From NCBI GenBank assembly GCA_028281785.1, contig JANQJG010000036.1:52135-116134 (forward strand): a stretch of 64,000 nt of DNA, read 5' to 3'. This document shows positions 32,212 through 43,140 of this stretch, piece by piece. The notes below the pieces were generated by a model. That model was not told the DNA's origin and did no database searches. It worked only from the letters and a program-made list of their open reading frames with translations. The translations under genes and the position numbers were made by a program. Within the stretch, counting starts at the first letter, position 1; each line of letters opens with the position of its first letter. Source of the DNA: Rhodospirillales bacterium. Lineage in GTDB: Bacteria > Pseudomonadota > Alphaproteobacteria > Rhodospirillales > Shumkoniaceae.

Positions 32212-32880
32212 TCAGAAATCCAGATCGGCGTAGTGCTTGGGCGGTGGCGCGCCGGGGATATGATCGGCGAGCAGCGGGCGGAGGCTCGGCCGCGACTTGA
32301 TGCGCGCGTACCAATCCTTGGCCTCCTCATGCTCCTCCCAGGGCACGTCACCGAGATAGTCGACGGCCGAGAGGTGGGCCGCGGCCGTAATGTCGGCGAG
32401 CGACAGTTCGTCACCGGCGAGCCAGCGGCGATCGCGGATCAGGTAGCCGATATAGTCGAGATGGACGTGGACGTTGGCGAGGCCGGCGCGGATCGCCGAG
32501 GAATCCGGCACGCCGCGCCCGAGGAAACGCTTGTCGATCTTTTCCCCGACCAGGTTCTCCGTGACCTCCCGGTTGAACTTGCGGTCGAACCAGGCCACGA
32601 GGCGCCGGATCTCCGCCCGCTCGGGCGGCTCGCCGCCAATCAACCGGGGCTCGGGCTCGATCTCGTCGAGATATTCACAAATCGTCGTGCTGTCGCAGAC
32701 GGCGGCGCCGTCGGGCTCCACCAGCACCGGTACCTCGCCGGCGGGGTTGAGGGCGAGAAAGCCCGGCCGCCGGTCCCATACCTGCTCGGCCCGCAGGTCG
32801 AACTCCATTTTCTTCTCGTGAAGAAGGATGCGGACCTTGCGGCAGAAAGGCGACAGAGAAAGATGATAGAGCACCCTCAT
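32212..32880 (-). CDS. Glutathione S-transferase family protein
   Basis: This 222-residue protein has an N-terminal thioredoxin-fold domain (MRVLYHLSLSPFCRKVRILL with the SPFCRKVR motif, where S/C may contact glutathione) and an all-helical C-terminal domain with the conserved LSLADITAAAHLSAVDYLG capping motif. Such GSTs are common in alphaproteobacteria next to membrane/stress genes. The substrate is unknown. The start at 32880 is defined by the usual N-terminus; the upstream extension is not homologous. Confidence 0.9.
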   Translation of the reverse strand: MRVLYHLSLSPFCRKVRILLHEKKMEFDLRAEQVWDRRPGFLALNPAGEVPVLVEPDGAAVCDSTTICEYLDEIEPEPRLIGGEPPERAEIRRLVAWFDRKFNREVTENLVGEKIDKRFLGRGVPDSSAIRAGLANVHVHLDYIGYLIRDRRWLAGDELSLADITAAAHLSAVDYLGDVPWEEHEEAKDWYARIKSRPSLRPLLADHIPGAPPPKHYADLDF

Positions 32881-33104
32881 TTCATCAAATCCACCCCCAT
32901 ACAACCCTAGACATGCCACAGCCCCGAGGCACGAGCAAGCCGCACGAAAAATGCGTGGTCCCAAACGCCTAACCAAGCGTTTGCGAGGCTTTCACGGCCT
33001 TGTTATTCGACCCGCCGGCCTTACCTGACTATCTGCGAGTGGCGCGCGTCGGCGGTCAGACACGTCCGGCGCGCATGTCGCCCACGGCGGAGGTAACACG
33101 TGAA

Positions 33105-33605
33105 ATGTCCCAATCGGTAGGCCGTCGATCGATGTTGCGCATGGCCTTGAGCGCCGGTGCGCTGGCCGGATTGGCGGGAACCGTCCTCTCGGCTTCCGGT
33201 GCCCCGGCACGGGCAGCGGGAACGGTGTTCGTCGGCGAGCGGGACTTGGCCATTCACGGCTACGACCCCGTCGCTTATTTCAGCGAGGGTCGGCCGGTCG
33301 AGGGCTCCGCCGATTTCACTTTCGAATGGATGGGCGCGAACTGGCGCTTCGCCAACGCCGCCAATCGGGACGCCTTCGCCGCCGAACCCGAGAAATACGC
33401 CCCGCAATACGGCGGCTACTGCGCCTGGGCCGTCTCGCAAGGATACACGGCGAGGATCGATCCGGATGCCTGGCGCATCGTCGAGGGGAAGCTCTATCTC
33501 AATTACTCGCGATCCGTCCAGCGCCGGTGGGAACGGGACATCCCGGGCCACATCGCCAAGGCAGAATCCAACTGGCCGGGGATTCGGGACAAGCTCAGCC
33601 GATAA
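33105..33605 (+). CDS. Tat-exported YHS-domain protein
   Basis: This 166-residue protein carries a twin-arginine signal ([20 protein letters not shown] at about 6-25, RR at 7-8) and a YHS domain (about 45-125) with [12 protein letters not shown] and [16 protein letters not shown] domains occur in heavy-metal or redox-associated proteins. The single mature cysteine, C106 in YGGYCAWAV, is conserved in this class. GGAGGTAACACGTGAA before the ATG fixes the start. It is 14 bases upstream of msrP, so co-transcription with the methionine-sulfoxide repair system is likely. Confidence 0.88.
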   Translation: MSQSVGRRSMLRMALSAGALAGLAGTVLSASGAPARAAGTVFVGERDLAIHGYDPVAYFSEGRPVEGSADFTFEWMGANWRFANAANRDAFAAEPEKYAPQYGGYCAWAVSQGYTARIDPDAWRIVEGKLYLNYSRSVQRRWERDIPGHIAKAESNWPGIRDKLSR

Positions 33606-33619
33606 CGGGGAAACGCGTC

Positions 33620-34570
33620 ATGCTCATCAAATTCGCCAAGCCGTCGGACGTCAAGCCATCCGAAATCACGCCGCTGTCTGCCTACCTGGATCGACGACGA
33701 TTCATGAAAACGGCGGCGGTAACCGGAGCAGGCGCGGCACTGTTGCCGCTGCTCCCGAATGGAGCCTCGGCGGCGGCCAAGTTCGACGACCTGGCGAAGA
33801 GCCCCTACAGCACCGACGAGGAGCTGACCAGTTTCATGTCGGTAACCAGCTACAACAATTTCTACGAGTTCGGTCCGGGCAAGAGCGATCCCATAAAGAA
33901 CTCGAAGGATTTCAAGCCGCAGCCCTGGAGCATCGCGGTTGACGGCCATTGCGCGAATCCCGGCACCTATGCCTACGAGGACATCATCCGCCCCCACAAG
34001 CTGGAGGAGCGGATCTATCGCCTGCGCTGCGTCGAGGCCTGGTCGATGGTGATCCCCTGGGTCGGAATTCCGCTGGCGGATGTCCTCAAGCGGTTCGAGC
34101 CGGCGTCGACCGCGAAATACGTCGCCTTCGAGACGGTTCTGCGCCCCGAGGAGATGCCGGCCCAGAAAACCCGACTGCTCGATTGGCCCTATGTGGAGGG
34201 CCTGCGCATGGACGAGGCGATGCATCCGCTGACCCTTCTCGCCATCGGCCTCTACGGGCAGGAGATGCCCAATCAGAACGGGGCGCCGATTCGCCTCGTG
34301 GTGCCTTGGAAATACGGCTTCAAGAGCATCAAGTCGATTGTCCGGATCAGCTTCGTCGAGAATGAGCCGCCGACCACCTGGAACAAATCGGCGCCGCAGG
34401 AGTACGGCTTCTATTCCAACGTCAATCCAAACAAGGACCATCCCCGCTGGAGCCAGAGGCGGGAGCGGCGAATCGGCGAGTTTCTTCGGCGCGAGACCTT
34501 GATGTTCAACGGCTATGCCGAAGAGGTGGCGCATCTATATGAGGGCATGGACCTGAACACCCAATACTGA
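33620..34570 (+). CDS. msrP: Protein-methionine-sulfoxide reductase catalytic subunit MsrP
   Basis: MsrP (YedY) is a periplasmic molybdoenzyme that repairs oxidised methionines in envelope proteins, using electrons from the haem membrane protein MsrQ. The 316-residue protein has a Tat signal ([11 protein letters not shown] at about 24-34) and the sulfite-oxidase fold with the molybdenum-ligand cysteine C137 in [11 protein letters not shown]. The C-terminal segment ends in MSRP-type EGMDLNTQY. It is followed by msrQ. The pair is induced by hypochlorite or metals in some bacteria; regulation here is not visible. Confidence 0.96.
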   Translation: MLIKFAKPSDVKPSEITPLSAYLDRRRFMKTAAVTGAGAALLPLLPNGASAAAKFDDLAKSPYSTDEELTSFMSVTSYNNFYEFGPGKSDPIKNSKDFKPQPWSIAVDGHCANPGTYAYEDIIRPHKLEERIYRLRCVEAWSMVIPWVGIPLADVLKRFEPASTAKYVAFETVLRPEEMPAQKTRLLDWPYVEGLRMDEAMHPLTLLAIGLYGQEMPNQNGAPIRLVVPWKYGFKSIKSIVRISFVENEPPTTWNKSAPQEYGFYSNVNPNKDHPRWSQRRERRIGEFLRRETLMFNGYAEEVAHLYEGMDLNTQY

Positions 34571-34598
34571 GCTTTGGGGGGGGACGGCTCTTTTGGCG

Positions 34599-35240
34599 AT
34601 GACAGCAGATCAGGGAATACGCTGGGTCGCTAAGCCGACCGTATTCGCCCTGTGCCTCACGCCCGTGGCGTGGCATGTGTGGCTGCTGTTCACCGGCGGG
34701 CTGGGCGCCAACCCCATCGAGGCGACCAACCGCTTCTGTGGGGAATGGGCCTTGCGCTTTCTTCTGGTCGCGCTGGCCGTCACCCCCGTGAGGGAGCTGT
34801 TCGGCTGGTCCGCGCTGGCCCGCTTCAGACGGATGATGGGCCTCTTTGCCTTCTTCTATGTCTTCCTGCACCTCTCCAGCTATGTCGTTCTCGACCAGTT
34901 CTTTCATTGGCCGTCGATCTGGGAAGATATCGTCAAGCGCAACTACATCACCGTCGGCATGGTCTCCTTCGTGTTGCTGCTCCCGCTTGCCGTCACCTCG
35001 ACAAAGGGTTGGGTAAAACGCCTCGGCGGCCGGGCCTGGAAGCGGCTGCATCGCCTGGTTTTCCCAGCCGCGGTGCTGGCGGTCGTTCATTTCTACATGA
35101 TGGTCAGGGTCGACACCCGCGAACCGCTGATTTACGGCGCGATTCTCGCGCTCCTCCTGGCCGTTCGCTCCATTGGGCCATTGCGGCGCCGTCTGAGCCG
35201 TCGACGGCGTAAGCCGGCGGAACGACCGGCGGTCGTCTGA
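34599..35240 (+). CDS. msrQ: Haem-binding membrane subunit MsrQ
   Basis: MsrQ is the inner-membrane b-type haem protein that feeds electrons to MsrP. The 213-residue protein has about six hydrophobic helices. It carries the ferric-reductase-like domain with the histidines in FYVFLHLSSYVV, KRLHRLVFPAAV and VVHFYMMV that would ligate haem, and conserved positives at the cytoplasmic loops. I chose ATG 34599 over a TTG two codons upstream (34593). It ends the YHS-msrPQ group. Confidence 0.93.
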   Translation: MTADQGIRWVAKPTVFALCLTPVAWHVWLLFTGGLGANPIEATNRFCGEWALRFLLVALAVTPVRELFGWSALARFRRMMGLFAFFYVFLHLSSYVVLDQFFHWPSIWEDIVKRNYITVGMVSFVLLLPLAVTSTKGWVKRLGGRAWKRLHRLVFPAAVLAVVHFYMMVRVDTREPLIYGAILALLLAVRSIGPLRRRLSRRRRKPAERPAVV

Positions 35241-35407
35241 TCGTTGCCCTGACAGCGGGTCGTGCCCATCGGACCGTCGCTTCGTGGCATATCCTTCAGC
35301 ACGATACAATCTCAGGTTGATGTCGGGGCGATCCTGCCGAATCGTGCCGCAATGCCGCCACAAATTTGCCACAGCGCCGGCCGCGATACTTGGCATGTTG
35401 CGTTGGG

Positions 35408-35962
35408 ATGGCTATGAATGACGGCATGAAAACTCTCTCGGTCTCCGCATGCGCGATCGCCGCCGCGATGCTCCTGGGTTGGCCCGGTCCGGTTACGGCC
35501 CAGGAAGGGGGGTTCATCGCCACGTTTGACGATTGGAGCGCGTTTTCCGAGAATGAGGGTGGCAAGCCCCTCTGCTATGCCGCCAGCCTGCCCAAGAAGG
35601 CCGAAGGCGACTATACCCAGCGCGGCGACACTTACGTCATGGTGACCCACCGGCCGGCCGAAAAAGCCGTCGGGGTCTTCAGCGTCCGGGCGGGATACAC
35701 CTATCAGGAGGGCAGCGAGGTCGAGGTCACCATCGGCGGCCAGACCTTCACGCTCTTCACCGACGGCGGTTACGCCTGGGCCGAGGACGAAGACACCGAT
35801 CGTGCCATCAACGTCGCCATGAAGGCGGGAAAGAACATGGTCGTCAAGGGCACCTCGAGTCGCGGCACCCTCACCACCGACACCTATTCCCTGATCGGCT
35901 TCACCGCCGCCCAGGGGGCGATCGACAAGGCCTGCGGCGTGGAGAGCAAGCCGGGCGGCTGA
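35408..35962 (+). CDS. Invasion-associated locus B (IalB)-family periplasmic protein
   Basis: This 184-residue secreted protein has a signal peptide (MKTLSVSACAIAAAMLLGW, with alternative in-frame ATGs at 35408, 35414 and 35426). A mature IalB-like domain follows, with DDWSAFSENEGGKPLCYAAS and a C-terminal AIDKACGV cysteine that could pair with the first. IalB was named in Bartonella, but the family is widespread in alphaproteobacteria and its general function is unclear. It is transcribed ahead of rlmN, with an 81-base gap. Confidence 0.83.
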   Translation: MAMNDGMKTLSVSACAIAAAMLLGWPGPVTAQEGGFIATFDDWSAFSENEGGKPLCYAASLPKKAEGDYTQRGDTYVMVTHRPAEKAVGVFSVRAGYTYQEGSEVEVTIGGQTFTLFTDGGYAWAEDEDTDRAINVAMKAGKNMVVKGTSSRGTLTTDTYSLIGFTAAQGAIDKACGVESKPGG

Positions 35963-36043
35963 GCGCCGGCGATCCGCTCCCGTGACGCCTCCCGTGGTCG
36001 TTTCCGCTTGGGTCCCGCGTCCGACACGCGATATGTAAGCGTG

Positions 36044-37171
36044 ATGACGGAGCATCTCGGCAATCTCGTCGGCCTGTCGCGGGCGGAGCTCGAAGCCGCC
36101 CTGGTCGAGTTCGGCGAAAAACCTTTCCGGGCCAAGCAGATCTGGCACTGGATCTACCATCGCGGCGCCAGGGACTTCGAGGAGATGACAACCCTGGCCA
36201 AGGGGCTTCGGACCCGCCTCGCAGAACGTTTCACGATCGCGCGACCGGAGATCGCCCGCGAGCAGCGCTCCAATGACGGCACGCGCAAATGGCTGCTGCG
36301 ATTCGACGGGGGCCATGAGGCGGAAACCGTATTCATCCCGGAGGAGGACCGGGGCGCCCTCTGCGTGTCCAGCCAGGTCGGCTGCACCCTGACCTGCCGC
36401 TTCTGCCACACCGGGCGGCAGCTCCTCGTCCGAAACCTCACGGCGGCGGAGATCGTCGGCCAGGTCATGATCGCCCGCGATTCCTATGGCGAGTGGCCGG
36501 CGCCCAAGGAAGGGCGGATGATCTCTAACGTCGTCATGATGGGCATGGGCGAGCCGTTGATGAACTATGACGCCGTTGCCAAGGCGCTGCGCATCGTCAT
36601 GGATGCCGAAGGCATCGCCATTTCCAAGCGGCGGATTACGCTGTCCACGTCCGGCGTCGTGCCGATGATCCGCCGGGTGGGCGACGAGCTCGGCGTCAAG
36701 CTGGCGATCAGCCTGCACGCCGCCAACGACCGCCTGCGCGACGAAATCATGCCGATCAACAAAAAGTATCCCCTGGCCGACCTCATGGCCGCCTGCCGTG
36801 ACTATCCCGGCGCCGACAACGCCCGCCGCATTACCTTCGAATACGTGATGCTGAAGGATGTGAACGATTCTCCAGCGGACGCCCGCGAGCTGGCGCGGCT
36901 CGTGCGCGGCATCCCGGCGAAGTTCAACCTTATTCCGTTCAATCCCTGGCCCGGCGCCACTTTCGAATGCTCCTCCGCCCCGGTGATTAAGCGGTTTTCG
37001 GAGATTCTCAACGCAGCGGGCTATTCGGCGCCGATCCGGGTGCCGCGCGGACGCGACATTCTGGCCGCCTGTGGCCAGCTTCGCTCGGCGACCCAGCGCG
37101 AGCGGCTGAGCCTCTACAAGGCCCGGCGGGCCGCTGGCATGACGGACGGCGACCATGCCGCGCACGCTTGA
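36044..37171 (+). CDS. rlmN: 23S rRNA/tRNA adenine-C2 methyltransferase RlmN
   Basis: RlmN is a radical-SAM enzyme that methylates C2 of A2503 in 23S rRNA and A37 in some tRNAs. The 375-residue protein has the CxxxCxxC cluster motif in [11 protein letters not shown], the [10 protein letters not shown] segment, and the methyl-carrying second cysteine near the C-terminus in ILAACGQL. The start at 36044 gives the standard length. Its 3' end overlaps the next gene by 17 bases. Confidence 0.96.
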   Translation: MTEHLGNLVGLSRAELEAALVEFGEKPFRAKQIWHWIYHRGARDFEEMTTLAKGLRTRLAERFTIARPEIAREQRSNDGTRKWLLRFDGGHEAETVFIPEEDRGALCVSSQVGCTLTCRFCHTGRQLLVRNLTAAEIVGQVMIARDSYGEWPAPKEGRMISNVVMMGMGEPLMNYDAVAKALRIVMDAEGIAISKRRITLSTSGVVPMIRRVGDELGVKLAISLHAANDRLRDEIMPINKKYPLADLMAACRDYPGADNARRITFEYVMLKDVNDSPADARELARLVRGIPAKFNLIPFNPWPGATFECSSAPVIKRFSEILNAAGYSAPIRVPRGRDILAACGQLRSATQRERLSLYKARRAAGMTDGDHAAHA

Positions 37172-38855
37172 GGCCGGGGGGACCGGAACCCGCAACTCGA
37201 TCTCCGTCTTTTCCTGGCCGACGGGCTTGCGCGCCTATTTCCTGCTGTCTCTGCTCTGCCTGGCCGTTTATCTCCCCGGCCTTACCGTCATACCCCCGCT
37301 CGATCGGGACGAGGCGCGATTCGCCCAGGCGACGACGCAGATGCTGGAGACCGGGGATTTCGTCAACATCCGCTTCCAGGATCAGCCCCGACACAAGAAA
37401 CCTGCCGGCATCTATTGGCTACAGGCGGCCTCGGTCGCCCTGTTCAGCGAGGTCGAAAGCCGCGAGATCTGGATCTACCGCCTGCCCTCGGCCCTCGCCG
37501 CCTGGGTCTCGGTATTGCTTTGCTATGGAATCGGCCGGCGCCTGTTCGGCCCGCGAACGGGCTTCCTGGGCGCCGCGTTTCTCGCCGTCTCTCTGCTTCT
37601 CGTGCTGGAGGCCCACCAAGCCAAGACCGACGCGGCCCTCCTCGCCACGGTTCTGCTCGCCCAGGGCAGCCTAGCGCGGATCTACCTGGCAGCACGGGAC
37701 GGAGAACGGGCGGGGCTCGTGCCGGCGTTGCTGTTCTGGGCCGCGCAGGGCGCCGGCATCCTCATCAAGGGCCCGATTCTGCCGATGGTGTCGCTGGCGA
37801 CGATTCTCGCCCTCCTGATCGCCGACCGCAAAGTTCGATGGCTCGCGGCCTTGCGGCCGATCGCCGGCCTGCCGCTCGCCTTAGCCATTGCCCTGCCCTG
37901 GTTCGTCGCCATCGGTGCCTCGACCGGCGGCGGTTTCGTCGCCGACGCGGTGGGTTCGGATCTTCTGCCGAAGCTGCTGTCCGGGCAGGAATCGCACGGC
38001 GCCCCGCCGGGCTATTTCACCTTGCTGATGATCGTCTTTTTCTGGCCCGCCTCGCTGCTCGCCTGGCCCGCGATCATCGGGGCCTGGCGTGAGCGCAAGA
38101 CGCCGGCCTTGCGCTTCTGCCTGGCTTGGCTGCTGCCCGCGTGGATCGTCTTCGAGCTGATCCCGACCAAGCTGCCCCATTACGTCCTGCCGCTTTATCC
38201 GGCCCTGGCCCTCATCACGGCCTACGGGGTCCTCGCCGCGATCGAAGGGCGTGGCGCGGCGTATGGGCGTTGGCCGGCCCGCACGCTTTACGTCCTCTGG
38301 GCCGTGATCGGCGTGGTTCTGGCGGGCGCGGCGGTGGCCGCGCCCATCCTGTTCGCCGACGGCTTCACGGCCTGGTCCCTGCCCTCGATCGCCGCCGCCA
38401 TGACCGCCGCGGTGTTGCCCACCCTCCTTGCCTGGCGTGGGCGAATCGGTGCCGCGACCGCCGCCGCGACCGGCTGCGCCGTGCTGGTATTCGCCGCGAC
38501 CTTCCATCTGGTCATGCCGCGTCTCGACGGCTTCTGGCTCAGCCGCGAGATCACGCGGGCCGTCGCCGAAATCGACCCCGGCCGCACACGCCCCATCGCC
38601 GCCGCCGGCTATCACGAACCGAGCCTGGTATTCCTCCTGGGCACCAGGACGACGCTGGCAACGGGGCAGGGTGTGGCCGCGTGGCTCGGGACGCGGGAGG
38701 ACGGCTTGGCCGTCGTCAGCGACCGCGAGGAGGACAAGTTCCGCGAAGCCGCCTCGGATCTGCCGCTCGCCCTTCAACCCTTGCATCGGCTGAACGGCTT
38801 CAACTATTCGAAGGGCGACCCGCTTGAAATCACGATTTATGAAGCGACTCAATAA
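37155..38855 (+). CDS. ArnT/PMT-family membrane glycosyltransferase
   Basis: This 566-residue GT39/GT83-like enzyme uses polyprenyl-phosphate sugar donors at the periplasmic face. It has about 12 hydrophobic segments. The first periplasmic loop shows the catalytic-acid pattern [18 protein letters not shown] and [16 protein letters not shown], close to ArnT, which adds aminoarabinose to lipid A. No arn genes are in the window, so the sugar cannot be assigned. It overlaps rlmN by 17 bases and precedes a PAP2 phosphatase. Confidence 0.88.
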   Translation: MPRTLEAGGTGTRNSISVFSWPTGLRAYFLLSLLCLAVYLPGLTVIPPLDRDEARFAQATTQMLETGDFVNIRFQDQPRHKKPAGIYWLQAASVALFSEVESREIWIYRLPSALAAWVSVLLCYGIGRRLFGPRTGFLGAAFLAVSLLLVLEAHQAKTDAALLATVLLAQGSLARIYLAARDGERAGLVPALLFWAAQGAGILIKGPILPMVSLATILALLIADRKVRWLAALRPIAGLPLALAIALPWFVAIGASTGGGFVADAVGSDLLPKLLSGQESHGAPPGYFTLLMIVFFWPASLLAWPAIIGAWRERKTPALRFCLAWLLPAWIVFELIPTKLPHYVLPLYPALALITAYGVLAAIEGRGAAYGRWPARTLYVLWAVIGVVLAGAAVAAPILFADGFTAWSLPSIAAAMTAAVLPTLLAWRGRIGAATAAATGCAVLVFAATFHLVMPRLDGFWLSREITRAVAEIDPGRTRPIAAAGYHEPSLVFLLGTRTTLATGQGVAAWLGTREDGLAVVSDREEDKFREAASDLPLALQPLHRLNGFNYSKGDPLEITIYEATQ

Positions 38856-38914
38856 GATAGCTCGTTTCTTCGGCTTGTTTGTCCTTGTGTTCGGGCGGTC
38901 CCGCTGGTAGTGCA

Positions 38915-39805
38915 ATGCGGATGAAGCACGCCGGGCGAACGCGGGACATGGTCGAGCGGGCGATGCAGATATGGCGCGATGCACGGGATGCGGCCGTCGC
39001 CGTGTTTCGAAATCGGCCCTATGTCACATCCTTTCTCCTGGTTTCCGCCGTCTGCGCCTTCTGCATGGCGTTCCTTGACCGGCCGCTCAGCCTCTATTTC
39101 GAGACCGACGCCAACCGGACCTTGATCGCGGTGTTCCGTCGCGTCACCGAGCTCGGCGACGCGACCCCTTACATCGTCGCATGCGTCGCCGTGATCTTCG
39201 TTTGCCGCGTCGCCTCCTATTTCGACGTGAGCTCGCAGACCAGGCTGCGGCTCACCCGTTTCATGGACGCCGGCGTATTCGTGATCCTCGCCGTCGCCTT
39301 CTCCGGCATCGTCATCAACCTGATGAAGGCGGTGTTCGGGCGGTACCGGCCCGAGGCGCTGTTCGACGACGGACTCTACGGCTTCAGCTGGTTCAACCTC
39401 GGCTACGAGGTGACCTCCTTCCCCTCCGGTCACTCGCAGACGATCTGGGCCGTGGCCATGGCGTTGATCCTTGTCTATCCCCGCTATGACGTGCTCTATA
39501 TCGCGGTCGCCGTGCTGGTCGCCTTCAGCCGCGTGGTCGTCGGCGCGCACTACCTCTCCGACGTGATCTTCGGGGCCTATATCGCGGTCGTGCTCACCCT
39601 CGTGCTCAAGCACCGTTTCCACGACCGCCGCGGCATCGCCGTCCGCATCGGGTTCGAACGGGATCATCGGATTCTGGCCGATGTGCCGCCTGACACCGAG
39701 GCTGGTCGGGATCCGGTCGATCCTGCGAGGATCGCGGCGGAATCCGCATCCGAGAACGTGGTCAACCTCGCGCCGACCGACACAGCCGACCGCAAATCCT
39801 CCTGA
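38915..39805 (+). CDS. PAP2-family membrane phosphatase
   Basis: This 296-residue phosphatase has the three PAP2 motifs: [16 protein letters not shown] and [12 protein letters not shown]. About five membrane helices place the active site at the periplasmic side. Members remove phosphate from undecaprenyl pyrophosphate, phosphatidic acid or lipid A. Its position after an ArnT-like transferase suggests a lipid A or polyprenyl-phosphate role. The start codon is uncertain among several ATG and TTG candidates between 38879 and 38948. Confidence 0.85.
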   Translation: MRMKHAGRTRDMVERAMQIWRDARDAAVAVFRNRPYVTSFLLVSAVCAFCMAFLDRPLSLYFETDANRTLIAVFRRVTELGDATPYIVACVAVIFVCRVASYFDVSSQTRLRLTRFMDAGVFVILAVAFSGIVINLMKAVFGRYRPEALFDDGLYGFSWFNLGYEVTSFPSGHSQTIWAVAMALILVYPRYDVLYIAVAVLVAFSRVVVGAHYLSDVIFGAYIAVVLTLVLKHRFHDRRGIAVRIGFERDHRILADVPPDTEAGRDPVDPARIAAESASENVVNLAPTDTADRKSS

Positions 39806-39842
39806 CCTCCGGAACCCCTTCGGTACCTTGGCCGGCGGTCGC

Positions 39843-39870
39843 TTGCCCTGGCCGGCGGCTTCCCTATACT
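39843..39870 (+). promoter_or_regulatory. Sigma-70-type promoter of argG
   Basis: TTGCCC (39843-39848) and TATACT (39865-39870), spaced by 16 bases, sit about 40 bases before the argG ATG. The -10 element is strong. I saw no arginine-operator-like sequence around it. Confidence 0.55.
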
Positions 39871-39911
39871 GCGCGCTTCCATTTCAACCCCGGTTCAAAG
39901 GCGAAGCGAAG

Positions 39912-41120
<1,209 letters not shown>

Positions 41121-41125
41121 CGCCG

Positions 41126-41728
41126 CTAACCCAACGCCTCGGCGACCCGGGCTCGGAGGTCCGGCAGCAGCTCCGTCTCGAACCAGGGATTGCGCTTGAG
41201 CCAGCCCGTCGTGCGCCAGCTCGGATGGGGCAGGGGAAGGAACTCGGGCCCATACTCCGGCCAGACGCGCACCGTCTCGGTCATCGTGCGCTTGCGGCGC
41301 GTGTCCAGATAACATGCCTGGGCGTAGGTCCCGACCAGCAGGGTCAAGCGGACGTTCGTCAGGTGATCGAGCAGTTTCGCGTGCCAAGCCGGCGCGCATT
41401 CCGGCCGCGGCGGGTTGTCGCCGCCCCTCGGATTCCGGCCGGGATAGCAGAACCCCATGGGCATGATGGCGATCCGTTTTTCGTCGTAGAAGGTCTCGCG
41501 GTCCATCGCCAGCCATTCGCGCAAGCGGTCGCCCGAGGGGTCGTTCCACGGAACCCCGGTCTCATGCACCTTCGTCCCCGGTGCCTGGCCTATGATCAGC
41601 AGCCGCGCGCTTTCGGCCATGCGCAATACCGGACGGGGCCCGAGGGGCAGATGCTCGGCGCAGATCCGGCAAGCCCGAACCTCCGCGAGGAGGGTGTCGA
41701 GAGCGCCGCTCGGTTCGTCTCCACCCAT
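41126..41728 (-). CDS. Uracil-DNA glycosylase superfamily protein
   Basis: This 200-residue protein belongs to the uracil-DNA glycosylase superfamily (COG1573-like). It has IIGQAPGTKVHETGVPWNDPSGDRLREWL, equivalent to motif A with the substrate-binding loop, MGFCYPGR, and the C-terminal PHPSW motif. The class is often annotated as uracil-DNA glycosylase family, and activity has rarely been tested. N-terminal cysteines in RACRICAEHL recall the [4Fe-4S]-type families, but only two are present. The stop of the sirtuin gene lies two bases upstream. Confidence 0.85.
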   Translation of the reverse strand: MGGDEPSGALDTLLAEVRACRICAEHLPLGPRPVLRMAESARLLIIGQAPGTKVHETGVPWNDPSGDRLREWLAMDRETFYDEKRIAIMPMGFCYPGRNPRGGDNPPRPECAPAWHAKLLDHLTNVRLTLLVGTYAQACYLDTRRKRTMTETVRVWPEYGPEFLPLPHPSWRTTGWLKRNPWFETELLPDLRARVAEALG

Positions 41729-41730
41729 CC

Positions 41731-42456
41731 TTACAACCCTTCGCTCAGCAACCGCTCGACAAAAGCCGGCACGATCTTCGTCGCGGGTCCGTATTCGGCC
41801 GTGTGAAACCGGCTCGCGCCCTCCGAAGGTTCGAGATTGAGCTCGACCGTCTGGGCGCCGTCGCCCAGACGCACCTGCTCGATAAACCCCGCGGCCGGGT
41901 GGACATTGCCCGAAGTGCCGATCGAGACGAAAAGCGCGCAGGCGTCGAGCGCCGCATAGATCCGCTCCATCTCCAGCGGCATCTCGCCGAACCAGACGAC
42001 ATGGGGGCGCAGACCGCCCGACGTCCCACAGGAATCGCAGACCAGGCCGACGGAGAGGTCGGCCTCCCACGCGAAGATGACGCCGCAGGCGTCACAGCGG
42101 GCCTTCAGGTGCTCGCCATGCATATGGATCAGGTTCCGGCTCCCGGCCCGCTCATGCAGATTGTCGACGTTTTGGGTCACGACCAGAACCTCGCCCGGCC
42201 ACTCCGCCTCGAGCCGCACGAGCGCCAGATGGGCCGCGTTGGGCTCGACCTCCCCGGAAGCCAAGCGTTGCCGCCGCCCGTTGTAGAAGTCATGCACGCG
42301 CGCGGGATCGCGGATGAAGGCTTCCGGCGTCGCCACGTCTTCGAGTCGCACCTTGGCCCAGATGCCGTCCGCGTCCCGGAAGGTGTCGAGGCCGGACTCC
42401 TTTGAGATGCCGGCACCGGTCAGGATGACGATATTGCCGTCACGTCGCTCGCCCAT
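41731..42456 (-). CDS. cobB: NAD-dependent protein deacylase (sirtuin, CobB class III)
   Basis: This 241-residue sirtuin removes acyl groups from lysines using NAD. It has ILTGAGISKESGLDTFR, the TQNVDNLHERAG motif and the catalytic histidine in MHGE. A four-cysteine zinc site lies in RCDACG and VCDSCG. Y58 and R61 in HDFYNGRR match the tyrosine/arginine pair that marks class III enzymes favouring succinyl or malonyl groups. The start at 42456 is chosen; 12 upstream codons to 42492 are unsupported. It is divergent from the LMW phosphatase. Confidence 0.92.
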   Translation of the reverse strand: MGERRDGNIVILTGAGISKESGLDTFRDADGIWAKVRLEDVATPEAFIRDPARVHDFYNGRRQRLASGEVEPNAAHLALVRLEAEWPGEVLVVTQNVDNLHERAGSRNLIHMHGEHLKARCDACGVIFAWEADLSVGLVCDSCGTSGGLRPHVVWFGEMPLEMERIYAALDACALFVSIGTSGNVHPAAGFIEQVRLGDGAQTVELNLEPSEGASRFHTAEYGPATKIVPAFVERLLSEGL

Positions 42457-42512
42457 TTCGTCTCCGGTCGGGTTAGAGCATGTCTTGTTCATATAGGCTC
42501 ATTCTGACGGAG

Positions 42513-42602
42513 CGGTTTCGGGCCGTGGACGGCTTCGGGCGCCTTGACCGTAGTCGCCGCCCTCCTGGCCACGGACCGAAACCGACCACCCCGAAGGGGT
42601 GG
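42513..42602. repeat. Large structured palindromic element in a divergent intergenic region
   Basis: CGGTTTCGGGCCGTGG (42513-42528) and CCACGGACCGAAACCG (42569-42584) are 15/16 reverse-complementary with a 40-base loop. One base later a perfect hairpin of CCACCCC, GAA, GGGGTGG follows (42586-42602). The TAGAGCA motif lies about 40 bases upstream at 42474-42480. The element fills much of the 206-base gap between cobB and the LMW phosphatase. It resembles an extragenic palindromic repeat or a strong mRNA 5' structure. Confidence 0.6.
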
Positions 42603-42662
42603 ACCTCGCGTCGGCGGCCATGATAATGCAGTCCTCGGCCGCGGCGCCACGGGAGGATCGTC

Positions 42663-43136
42663 TTGGTCAAGGTTCTGTTTGTCTGCTCGGGTAACATCTG
42701 CCGTTCGCCCATGGCCGAAGGCGCGTTCCGGCAACTGGTCTCAAACGAAGGACTGGAAGAGAGCTTCGAGATCGATTCCGCCGGTATCGGCTCCTGGCAT
42801 CTGGGCGAAGCGCCGGATCGTCGCGCTCAGATCGTGGTTCGAGCGCGGGGTGGCGACCTCAGCGAGTTGCGGGCGCGTCGCGTCACGCTGGAGGATTTTT
42901 CCCATTTCGACCACGTCCTGGCGATGGACGAAGAGAATTACGAGGCCCTGACCCGGCTGTGCCCGCCGGGAGAGGAGCATCGCGTCGCCCGATTCATGGA
43001 TTATGCCCCGGAATCGAACCATCGCGAGGTCCCTGACCCCTATTACGGACATTTGAGGGACTTCGAAACCGCCCTCGACCTGATCGAGGCGGCCTCTCGC
43101 GGTCTGCTCGCCGACATTCGCGCCAACGGCCTCTGA
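42663..43136 (+). CDS. Low-molecular-weight protein tyrosine phosphatase family
   Basis: This 157-residue LMW phosphatase has the CX5R loop at residues 8-15 (CSGNICRS) and the general-acid aspartate in VPDPYYG near the C-terminus. The TTG start is supported by GGGAGGATCGTC; no ATG fits. It is followed 4 bases later by two fructosamine-kinase-like genes. The human homologue LMW-PTP-A acts as a protein-ribulosamine-5-phosphatase (established), so a deglycation role here is a fair inference from context; tyrosine-phosphate activity is the alternative. Confidence 0.9.
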   Translation: MVKVLFVCSGNICRSPMAEGAFRQLVSNEGLEESFEIDSAGIGSWHLGEAPDRRAQIVVRARGGDLSELRARRVTLEDFSHFDHVLAMDEENYEALTRLCPPGEEHRVARFMDYAPESNHREVPDPYYGHLRDFETALDLIEAASRGLLADIRANGL

Positions 43137-43140
43137 ACGG

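Noticed and set aside
35312..37195. 627-codon minus-strand open frame across rlmN
   Set aside because: Antisense shadow of rlmN and the IalB-like gene; composition is typical of a shadow.
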